DNA of 22,396 nucleotides from DATLFI01 sp035524895. GTDB lineage: Bacteria > Acidobacteriota > Thermoanaerobaculia > Multivoradales > Multivoraceae. The notes under the pieces were generated by a model, which did not search any database, was not told the DNA's origin, and saw nothing but the letters and a program-made list of their open reading frames with translations. The stretch is from the NCBI GenBank assembly GCA_035524895.1, contig DATLFI010000187.1, forward strand, positions 1 to 22,396, in the 5' to 3' direction. Made by a program: the position numbers and the translations under genes. Below are positions 15,690 to 22,396 of this stretch, piece after piece (position 1 is the stretch's first letter; each line of letters opens with the position of its first letter).

Positions 15690-17042
15690 TCACAGAGACT
15701 TCAGGAATTCGACCAGATCGGACTGCTCGCCCGTCGTCAGCCCGAGGCCGAAGTGCTGGTCGTAGTGGGCGACCACCGCGTCGAGCGTGGCGAACCTGCC
15801 GTCGTGGTAGAAGCCGCCGCGGGTGTGAGACCACAGGCCCTTGAGCGGGGTCGTGCGGTACTGCCCGGTGGGCCCGCGGTCGGACTGGAAGGAGTCGATG
15901 CCGATCTCCGCCGGCGTGTGGAGGTTGTGCCCGGGCTCGGTGTAGAGCGGCGGCACGTGACAGCGCGCGCAGTCGGCCTTGCCGCGGAAGAGCGCGCCAC
16001 CGCGCGCGGCCGCCGCCGCGCCGAAGCTCCCGGCGGGAGGAGTCGGGGCGGGGATCGCGAGCTGGTAGAGGTGGAGGTCGGCGAGCTTGGGGGTGACCAG
16101 ATCGGGCGTTCGTCGCACGTCGTCGAAGCCGGCCGCCGCGGCGACCGGGAACTGGCCGGCGTCGGCGAGACGCTGGTCCACGAAGGTGCCGAGACCGCCC
16201 ATCTCGAGGTTCGCGACGAACGCGTTCCAGTAGGGCACCGACCCCCAGCCATTGTAGGTGTGCAGGTTGACCCCGGCGAGACCGAACGCCGGCGGGATCA
16301 GCACCGCCCCCGTGCCGCCGTCGGGTCGGAACGCCTTGCCGTCGAGGTTGAGGTGGGCGTCGAACCGGCCCGGCCCCCAGCTTTCGAGCACCGTCTTCAC
16401 GGTGGCGACGTCGACGCCGAGCAGCGTGGCGAACGGCTGGAGGTTGGGAGCGAGCGACAGGATCTTGCCGACGTCGAGGTCGCGGTTCGCCCAGCCGTCG
16501 AGGCGGCTGCCGAGACCGGGGGCGAGCGAGTCGTCGACCGTCGAGTGGCAGAGCGCGCAGGTGATGCCGAGCGCGCTGACCTCGTCGCCCTCGACGACCG
16601 CTGTCAGCCCGACCACCGCGCTGCGCGAGAGCAGCAGCCGCGTCACCGCGGGGTCCTCCAGGTCGACGGCGCCGCGCTGGATCGCCCGCGTGACACTCCT
16701 CGGCAGGTTGTCGACGTCCACCTTGAGGCCCAGCGCGAGGGCCTGCATCGGGGTGACCTGCGCCACCACCTCGTTGAGGCGCAGGGCCTCGGTGAAGAAC
16801 AGGTTGCTGCCGAACGGGTCGTAGCGGAAGGTCGTGCGACCGCGCTCGAGGGCCTCGAGCGCGTGGCCGAGGATCGGATCGCCGCGCAGCGAGTGCGCCT
16901 CCGGCGGTACCACGGCGACCTGAGCGGAGGCGGTGGTGGCCGGCGCCGAGGTCCACCAGGCGACGGTTCCTGCAGCGGCCAGCAGCGCGAGCACGAGGGC
17001 CGTCGAGGGAGAGGCGGCCCGGAAACTGGTCGTTCGGTTCAT
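15690..17042 (-). CDS. Di-heme c-type cytochrome, peroxidase/MauG-like
   Basis: A 450-residue exported protein with a signal segment (about 12-40) and two heme c sites, CALCH (162-166) and CARCH (358-362). The C-terminal block GFYHDGRFATLDAVVAHYDQHF with the final EQSDLVEFLKSL is typical of bacterial di-heme cytochrome c peroxidase/MauG relatives, giving a periplasmic electron-transfer or peroxide-reducing role. The first heme site lies unusually far in, after some 120 mature residues, and is followed by LGSRLDGWANRDLDVG, so this may be a distinct subfamily rather than a standard CcpA. Start ATG 17042 has GGAGG (plus 17048-17052) five bases upstream. It is the first gene of a possible cytochrome-sigma-giant protein unit; the 156-bp gap to the sigma gene leaves room for a second promoter. 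Confidence 0.83.
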   Translation of the reverse strand: MNRTTSFRAASPSTALVLALLAAAGTVAWWTSAPATTASAQVAVVPPEAHSLRGDPILGHALEALERGRTTFRYDPFGSNLFFTEALRLNEVVAQVTPMQALALGLKVDVDNLPRSVTRAIQRGAVDLEDPAVTRLLLSRSAVVGLTAVVEGDEVSALGITCALCHSTVDDSLAPGLGSRLDGWANRDLDVGKILSLAPNLQPFATLLGVDVATVKTVLESWGPGRFDAHLNLDGKAFRPDGGTGAVLIPPAFGLAGVNLHTYNGWGSVPYWNAFVANLEMGGLGTFVDQRLADAGQFPVAAAAGFDDVRRTPDLVTPKLADLHLYQLAIPAPTPPAGSFGAAAAARGGALFRGKADCARCHVPPLYTEPGHNLHTPAEIGIDSFQSDRGPTGQYRTTPLKGLWSHTRGGFYHDGRFATLDAVVAHYDQHFGLGLTTGEQSDLVEFLKSL

Positions 17043-17258
17043 CGTCGCCTCCGGTCGTGGTTGGGAAATGGGTCTCTCGGCGCCCGATCGGCCAACGATC
17101 GGACGAAGCCTCGGTCATCAGGTACGGAGTCACCAGGGCGCGATCGGTTACATCGATTGCCAGAGACCTCGACCTCGCACGGAAAGAGCCGCGTGTCCCG
17201 CGCCGGTCGCGATGCGAGGGGGTGATACGCTTTCGCCCCTTCCGCGCGCCCTCTTCCG
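17043..17258. promoter_or_regulatory. Divergent promoter region with CGATCGG inverted repeat
   Basis: This 216-bp gap separates the divergently read cytochrome gene and polA, so it should hold both promoters. CCGATCG (17084-17090), spacer GCCAA, CGATCGG (17096-17102) is a perfect 7-bp inverted repeat. A third CGATCGG lies at 17141-17147. A weak GATACG/TACGCT element near 17223-17230 is the only -10-like sequence I see for polA, and polA has no evident ribosome site. I could not identify a convincing -35/-10 pair for either gene. Confidence 0.4.
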
Positions 17259-19979
17259 ATGTCCCAGCGTCTGCTCCTGATCGACGGCTACTCGACGATC
17301 TTCCGGGCGTTCTTCGCGCTGCCCCAGCTCTCGAGCTCCAAGGGCGAGCCGACGAACGCCGCCTTCGGCTTCGCCAAGATGCTGACCAAGCTGCTCCGCG
17401 AGGAGCAGCCGGACCTCGTCGGCATCGCGTTCGACGTCGCGGGGCCGTCGGTGCGCAAGGAGAGCTACGCCGAGTACAAGGCGAACCGCGCACCGATGCC
17501 CGACGACCTGCGCTCGCAGATCCCGCACATCCGGCGGTTGATCGAAGGGTTCCGCATCCCGATCCTCGAGGCGGCGCGCTACGAGGCGGACGACGTGATC
17601 GGTACGGTGGCCCGGAACGCCGCGGAGGCGGGCTACGACGTGACGATCGTGACCGCCGACAAGGACCTGATGCAGCTCGTCGGCGATCGCGTGGCGATCT
17701 ACCACACGCTGCGCGAGAAGCGCTTCGATCGCGACGGCGTGGTCGAGTACTTCGGCGTGCCGCCCGAGCAAGTCGCAGACGTGATGGCGCTGCAGGGCGA
17801 CAGCATCGACAACGTCCCGGGCGTGCCCGGCATCGGCAAGGTTGGAGCACAAAAGCTGATCGCCGAGCACGGATCGCTCGAGGCGCTGCTCGAGCACGCC
17901 GCGGAGATCAAGAACAAGCGTTACCGCGAGGGGCTGCTCGAGCACGCCGAGCAGGCGCGGCTGTCGAAGGAGCTCGCGACCATCCACTGCGACCTCGAGG
18001 TGCCGTTCGAGCCCGAGAAGCTGCAGCGCCACGAGCCGGACGTCCGCGCGCTCTACGACCTCTACCGCGACCTCGAGTTCTTCTCGCTGCTCGAGGAGAT
18101 AGGCGGCGCCGGCGCGGAGGAGCGTCGTGACTACGGCGCGGCCAGAGAAGTGACGAGCGCAGAGGAGTGGCGCGCCACCACGGGTGCCACGACGGGCGCT
18201 ACGGCTGGTGCGATCGGCGCGCGGGTCGGCCTCGCCCTGGTGGGGCCGCAGAGCGATCCGGTCGGCGTGGCGCTGACCGGCGACGGCCAGGGCTCCCTGT
18301 GGGCCGACTGCCGGCGTGAGGGGCTCGGCGATGCCGTACGCGAGACGCTGCGTGCGTGGATCACCGACGCGGAGCGAACGCTCGTTGGCCACGACCTCAA
18401 GGAGGTGCTGCGCTTCGCCGCCGGCGGTTCGGAGGGCGCGGCGAAGCTCGAGGTGCGCGCCAGGCTGATCGACACCATGCTGCTGGCGTACCTGCTGCGA
18501 TCGGCGCTGCGCAGCTTCACGCTCGAAGAGGTCGCGCTCGAGCGGCTGCACCACCAGCCTCGCTCGCTGAAGGACGCCGGCTTCGGCAAGGAGGGTCCGC
18601 CGCTCCAGGGTCATCCGTCGCTGCTCGAGCTGGCCGCCGAGCGAGCGCTGCTGCCGTGGGCGCTTGCAGAAGCGCTCGAAGGTGAGCTCGGGCCGTCGCC
18701 AGGCGGCGGCGCCGATGCTGGGGCGCCCGCGCAGAAGGAGGCCGGTGACGCCGGTCGTGTCTATCGCGAGATCGAAGAGCCGCTCGTGCCGGTGCTGCTG
18801 CGCATGGAAGAGGCGGGCATCGCGCTCGACTGCGAGCTGCTGCGGCACATGGCGCGCGACTTTCGCGGGCGCCTCGGCGACCTCGAGCGCGAGATCTACA
18901 CCATCGCCGGGGAGTCGTTCAACCTCAACTCCTCGCAGCAGCTCGGCGCGATCCTGTTCGAGAAGCTGGGCTACCCGGTGCTCAAGCGCACGCGCAAGAC
19001 GCGCAGCTACTCGACCAGCGCCGAGACGCTAGAGGAGCTGGCCGCCCAGGGCTTCGATCTCCCGGTGAAGCTGCTCGAGTACCGCGAGCTGTCCAAGCTG
19101 CTCTCGACATACGTCGAGGCGCTGCCCGAGCTGGTCGACGCGCATGGCAGGGTCCACACGCGCTACGACCAGGCCGTGGCCGCCACCGGTCGCCTTTCCT
19201 CGTCGGACCCCAACCTGCAGAACATCCCGGTGCGCGCCGGCGCCGGCCAGGAAATTCGCAAGGCGTTCCGCGCCGCGCCAGGGCACCTGCTGCTGGTCGC
19301 CGACTACAGCCAGATCGAGCTGCGCGTGCTCGCCCACATGGCGGAGGACGAGGCGCTACGCGAGGTGTTCGCCCAGGGCGGCGACGTCCATCGTTCCACC
19401 GCAGCGACGGTGTTCGGCGTGGCGCCCGAGCTCGTCAGCGAGGACCAGCGGCGCGTCGCGAAGATGATCAACTTCGGCATCGCCTACGGCATGAGCGCGT
19501 TCGGCCTCGCGCAGCGCCTCGGTATCCCTGGGAAGGACGCCGCGGCCTTCATCGAGGCGTACTTCCAGCGCTTCAAGGGCGTGCGTCGCTACATCGACGA
19601 AACCGCCGCCTCGGCCCAGCAGCGCGGCTACGTCGAGACGCTCTACGGCCGCACGCGCTACCTGGCCGACATCAACTCCCGCAACTGGAACCTGCGCGAG
19701 AACGCCAAACGCATGGCGATCAACGCGCCCATCCAGGGAACCGCCGCCGACCTGCTCAAGCTCGCGATGATCGCGGTCGATCGGCGACTGCGCAACGAGT
19801 GGCCCGCTACGCGCCTGCTTCTCACCGTGCACGACGAGCTGGTGCTCGAGACGCCGGCCGGCGACGCCGAGCGCGTCGGGCCGGCGCTACGCGAGGAGAT
19901 GGAGGGCGTCGCCGAGCTGGCGGTGCCGCTGCGCGTCGAGGTGGGGGTAGGGGAGACGTGGTTCGGCACGAAGGCGTAG
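17259..19979 (+). CDS. polA: DNA polymerase I
   Basis: A 906-residue family A polymerase that fills gaps and removes RNA primers. The N-terminal 5' nuclease domain is complete (IDGYSTIFRAFFAL, YEADDVIGT, VTADKDLMQLV, then GDSIDNVPGVPGIGKVGA). The polymerase domain has motif A DYSQIELRVLAHM (D682), motif B KMINFGIAYG (from K735) and motif C VHDELVLE (D859). In the middle 3'-5' exonuclease domain the acidic residues appear lost: no DxE pair in exo I, GHDLKEVLRF in place of the exo II Asp, and LAAERAL where exo III has AAEDAD. Proofreading is therefore probably absent, as in Taq polymerase. A Thr/Gly/Ala-rich linker (about 308-320) joins the first two domains. It is a stand-alone gene with ATG 17259. 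Confidence 0.96.
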   Translation: MSQRLLLIDGYSTIFRAFFALPQLSSSKGEPTNAAFGFAKMLTKLLREEQPDLVGIAFDVAGPSVRKESYAEYKANRAPMPDDLRSQIPHIRRLIEGFRIPILEAARYEADDVIGTVARNAAEAGYDVTIVTADKDLMQLVGDRVAIYHTLREKRFDRDGVVEYFGVPPEQVADVMALQGDSIDNVPGVPGIGKVGAQKLIAEHGSLEALLEHAAEIKNKRYREGLLEHAEQARLSKELATIHCDLEVPFEPEKLQRHEPDVRALYDLYRDLEFFSLLEEIGGAGAEERRDYGAAREVTSAEEWRATTGATTGATAGAIGARVGLALVGPQSDPVGVALTGDGQGSLWADCRREGLGDAVRETLRAWITDAERTLVGHDLKEVLRFAAGGSEGAAKLEVRARLIDTMLLAYLLRSALRSFTLEEVALERLHHQPRSLKDAGFGKEGPPLQGHPSLLELAAERALLPWALAEALEGELGPSPGGGADAGAPAQKEAGDAGRVYREIEEPLVPVLLRMEEAGIALDCELLRHMARDFRGRLGDLEREIYTIAGESFNLNSSQQLGAILFEKLGYPVLKRTRKTRSYSTSAETLEELAAQGFDLPVKLLEYRELSKLLSTYVEALPELVDAHGRVHTRYDQAVAATGRLSSSDPNLQNIPVRAGAGQEIRKAFRAAPGHLLLVADYSQIELRVLAHMAEDEALREVFAQGGDVHRSTAATVFGVAPELVSEDQRRVAKMINFGIAYGMSAFGLAQRLGIPGKDAAAFIEAYFQRFKGVRRYIDETAASAQQRGYVETLYGRTRYLADINSRNWNLRENAKRMAINAPIQGTAADLLKLAMIAVDRRLRNEWPATRLLLTVHDELVLETPAGDAERVGPALREEMEGVAELAVPLRVEVGVGETWFGTKA

Positions 19980-20011
19980 TCGCGAGAGGCTCCGACCAGG
20001 CGCACGGGCCG

Positions 20012-20042
20012 TGTACTCCAAAGGCCCTGTACTCCAAAGGCC
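20012..20042. repeat. Two-copy tandem repeat between polA and the YfhO-like gene
   Basis: TGTACTCCAAAGGCC occurs at 20012-20026 and again at 20028-20042, giving a 16-bp period with identical 15-bp units. It lies in the 69-bp convergent gap between the two stop codons. GGGCC (20006-20010) and GGCCC (20023-20027) can pair, but the stem is only 5 bp and there is no T tract, so terminator function is doubtful. Nothing else is seen in this gap. Confidence 0.85.
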
Positions 20043-20048
20043 TCGTAG

Positions 20049-22373
20049 TCAGCGTCTGTTGCGCCGCGCCAGCAGCCATCCCGCCACGCCGAAAGCCGAA
20101 AGCGGACCCAATAGCGCCAGCCAATCCGGCCACCGCGGTACGTCGATCCGCACCGTGACGTTGCCTGGCGGCACCACCACGCCGAGCAGCATCAGATTCA
20201 CCGGCATGGTCTGCAGTCGCTCGCCGCGGGCGGTGGCGCGCAGCAGGGGGTGGAAGCTGCGGCGGACGATCAGCAGCCCGCCGCCGCCGCGCACCTGGAG
20301 CTCGACGACGTCGCCGGCGCGCTCGACGATCTCGACGGTGGCGCCCGGGCCGTGGGGAATCGAGGCCGGCGCCCAGGCGACGTCCTCGACGCTCGCGGCG
20401 TCGCCGACCGCGGCCAGGATCTGTCGCGCGCTGGTGCTGGTCTCGACGCGCCTCGGCCACCACGCGTCGGGCGCGGCGCCCGGCACGCGGGCGAGCAGGG
20501 TCGGCACGCCGGCGTGGCTCGTGACCTCGAGCGGCTCGAGCGCGGCGTGCAGCTCGGCCGGCAGGCCGCCTCCTTCGGGCAGCGGCAGCGTCAGGAAGTC
20601 CACGCCGAGCATGCGCAGCCAGCCGATGCGCTGCGGCCAGTCGAGCGCCGGCAGCGACTGTCGCAGCACTCGCAGCAGCGGCGAGCCGAGCCCGGCGGCC
20701 TGGTGCACCAGCGGGTACTCGAAGCCCTGGAGCGTGCCGGTGGGGAAGTCGAGGTCGAGATGGCCCATGCGCGTCATCAGGCGACGGCTGGTCTCGGTCG
20801 ACCGGTAGACCGGCGGCGGCACCCGCAGGGCGTCCTCGAAGCCGCCGGCGACGACTGCGGCATCGCTCGAGAGACGCGCGGCCCACGGCGCCGGCCGCCG
20901 GTAGAACGAAGCGTCATCGGTTGCGAAGAGCGGCGCGAGGCGCAGCAGGCAGAGGAGCTGGAGGCCGAGCAGGGCGGTCGCGCGATGCGCGGCGGCGAGG
21001 CGGGGGACCAGCGCGGCGAGCCCGAGCAGGAACGCGCTCAGCACCGCGGCGAGCAGCAGCGGCCGTCGCAGTGCTTGGACCTGCTGCGCCGTCGCGCCGA
21101 GCGCCGTGTACGCGGCGTCAAAGGCCGGGGTGGCGAAGAAGGCGGCGACCAACCCGCTCGCCAGGGCGAGGTAGAGCGCGATGCGACGGTACGGCACGCC
21201 GCCGCCGAGCGCGGCCTCGAGCCCGCGTCCGGCGAGCAGCGGCACCGCCAGCGCGGGCCACAGCAGCAGCTTCTCCGGGAAGCGGAACAGCCCGGCGCTC
21301 GCTGCCTCGAGCAGCTCGCCGAACGGGCCGCCGAGCCACGCCAGGGCGAGACCAGCGACCGCGAGGGCAACCGCCGCGCCAGCCCACCGCGTCGGGGGTT
21401 GCCCGCCGCTGCGCCACGCTGCGCGCGCGCCGAGCAGCGCCAGTAGGAGACCGACCACGCCGACGTGCAGGCTGTAGAAGAACGGCGTGGTGGTCGCGAG
21501 CTGGCCGACCAGGAAACCGCCGGGACCGAGCTCGAACGGGTCGCCGAACGGCAGCGGTACCAACAGCTCGAGCAGGCGCGCCGGATGCAGTGCCCACTCG
21601 CCGGCCGCCACCCCCAGGCTGGCTCGGCCGGAGAAGCCCATCACGCGAGCCGTGGCGACGACCTGCGGCAGCGCGAGAAGCAGCCCCAGCCCGAGCACGC
21701 CTCCGGCGCGAGCGAGCCCGCGCCGTAGGCCGTGGCGCACGAGCGCGAACAGCGCGAGCGGCAGGACGCCGAGCGCGGTCGAGACCGGATCCCCGCCGAG
21801 CCACGCCAGGCCGCAGGCCAGGCCGGCGAGCGCAAGCGCGCCGCGTGTCGACGCAATGCCGCCGGCGATCACGAGCGGCCACCACGCGAACACCGTGACG
21901 ATGTTGTAGAAGCCGAGGCAGGTGAGACCGTAGCCGCAGCCGGCGTAGGTCAGCCCGGCGAAGAGCGTTGCTTCGGATCGCAAGCCGAGCACCTGCGCCA
22001 GCCGCCGCATGGTGACGAACGCCAGCAACCAGTGCAGCGCGTAGTGCAGGTGGAACGCGCTCCAGAATGGCAGCACCAGATAGAGCACGTTGCCCGGGTA
22101 GAGCGGCAGGTAGTTGGGATCGCCGCGAAAGGTCTCGCCGAGCCCGAAGCCCGGCCGGAAGTACGGCACGCGGCCTTCGGCGAGCTCGCGCGCACCGAAC
22201 GCCTTGGCGTGGAGGTGGGTGGTGAACACGTCGCGGGCGAAGAAGGTCTCGGCGCCGAGCACGAGCGGCAGGACGAGCGCCGCCCACAGCAAGACCACGC
22301 CCAGCAGGAGCAGCCGCTCGAGCCGCCTGGCGTGCGGCTCGTCGCGCGCAGGCTCTCCGGCGGCTGCCTTCAC
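20049..22373 (-). CDS. YfhO-like multi-spanning membrane protein (GT-C type fold)
   Basis: A protein of 774 residues from GTG 22373. About a dozen hydrophobic segments run from residue 20 to about 470. The first is followed by AETFFARDVFTTHLHAK, the acidic first-loop motif typical of GT-C type glycosyltransferases and YfhO-like proteins. A soluble domain of about 260 residues (MTRMGHLDLDFPTG, MLGVDFLTLPLPEGGG, VEIVERAGDVVELQVRGGGG) and one last C-terminal membrane helix ending in ARRNRR complete it. It probably transfers sugars from a lipid carrier to an envelope molecule; the substrate is unknown. The frame remains open to the window edge (22396), so the true start may lie beyond it. The gene converges on polA. 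Confidence 0.8.
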   Translation of the reverse strand: MKAAAGEPARDEPHARRLERLLLLGVVLLWAALVLPLVLGAETFFARDVFTTHLHAKAFGARELAEGRVPYFRPGFGLGETFRGDPNYLPLYPGNVLYLVLPFWSAFHLHYALHWLLAFVTMRRLAQVLGLRSEATLFAGLTYAGCGYGLTCLGFYNIVTVFAWWPLVIAGGIASTRGALALAGLACGLAWLGGDPVSTALGVLPLALFALVRHGLRRGLARAGGVLGLGLLLALPQVVATARVMGFSGRASLGVAAGEWALHPARLLELLVPLPFGDPFELGPGGFLVGQLATTTPFFYSLHVGVVGLLLALLGARAAWRSGGQPPTRWAGAAVALAVAGLALAWLGGPFGELLEAASAGLFRFPEKLLLWPALAVPLLAGRGLEAALGGGVPYRRIALYLALASGLVAAFFATPAFDAAYTALGATAQQVQALRRPLLLAAVLSAFLLGLAALVPRLAAAHRATALLGLQLLCLLRLAPLFATDDASFYRRPAPWAARLSSDAAVVAGGFEDALRVPPPVYRSTETSRRLMTRMGHLDLDFPTGTLQGFEYPLVHQAAGLGSPLLRVLRQSLPALDWPQRIGWLRMLGVDFLTLPLPEGGGLPAELHAALEPLEVTSHAGVPTLLARVPGAAPDAWWPRRVETSTSARQILAAVGDAASVEDVAWAPASIPHGPGATVEIVERAGDVVELQVRGGGGLLIVRRSFHPLLRATARGERLQTMPVNLMLLGVVVPPGNVTVRIDVPRWPDWLALLGPLSAFGVAGWLLARRNRR

Positions 22374-22396
22374 GGCGTCGTCGGCTCCGCGGATGG

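Noticed and set aside
15625..17850. 741-codon minus-strand frame spanning the cytochrome gene and the polA 5' end
   Set aside because: It crosses two well-supported genes and their divergent promoter region. The translation is Arg/Ala/Pro-rich with no recognisable domain.
18176..18215. Imperfect short repeats in polA coding for ATTGATTGATAGA
   Set aside because: The codons differ between units, so this is a low-complexity linker between domains rather than a DNA repeat element.

Overview
This is a GC-rich, gene-dense bacterial chromosome segment with many GTG/TTG starts and 1-4 nt gene overlaps. It shows no phage genes, insertion sequences, RNA genes or CRISPR arrays. The gene families (hopanoid tailoring enzymes, a bacterial mevalonate pathway with a class I HMG-CoA reductase, a TPR/FG-GAP/ASPIC giant protein, a YfhO-type membrane protein) suggest Acidobacteriota or another deep-branching Gram-negative lineage such as Myxococcota or Desulfobacterota. 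That placement is inference only.

Region 1 (1-10534, plus strand) is a near-continuous isoprenoid-to-hopanoid block. It begins with hpnH (5' end outside the window), hpnA and hpnG, which build and process the C35 hopanoid side chain. A lipoprotein of the alkaline phosphatase/phosphodiesterase superfamily follows, translationally overlapping hpnG. Next come type 2 IPP isomerase (fni), class I HMG-CoA reductase, mevalonate kinase, a mevalonate (di)phosphate decarboxylase, a squalene synthase-type enzyme and a DtxR/MntR-family metalloregulator. The block therefore covers several steps from HMG-CoA to IPP/DMAPP, then farnesyl-PP to squalene, then hopanoid side-chain chemistry. HMG-CoA synthase, phosphomevalonate kinase, farnesyl-PP synthase and squalene-hopene cyclase are not in the window. 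Two non-coding palindromes interrupt the block: a REP-like hairpin before mevalonate kinase, and a perfect 14-bp inverted repeat before the squalene synthase gene.

Region 2 (10555-11276, minus strand) is a Phd/VapB-type antitoxin and VapC PIN-domain toxin pair with a clear palindromic operator. It is convergent with the isoprenoid block.

Region 3 (11316-17042, minus strand) reads, in transcription order, di-heme c-type cytochrome, ECF sigma factor, and a 1157-residue secreted TPR/FG-GAP/ASPIC protein with a long C-terminal part I do not recognise. A hairpin lies just after the last gene. Region 4 is polA (17259-19979, plus), divergent from the cytochrome gene; its proofreading domain appears to have lost its catalytic residues. 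Region 5 is a YfhO-like multi-spanning membrane protein (20049-22373, minus) that converges on polA across a short tandem repeat.

The best candidate for something unusual is the fused hopanoid/mevalonate/squalene block. It carries its own Mn-type DtxR-family regulator, an unexplained lipoprotein hydrolase, and a decarboxylase with a substituted active-site-proximal lysine and no phosphomevalonate kinase beside it.
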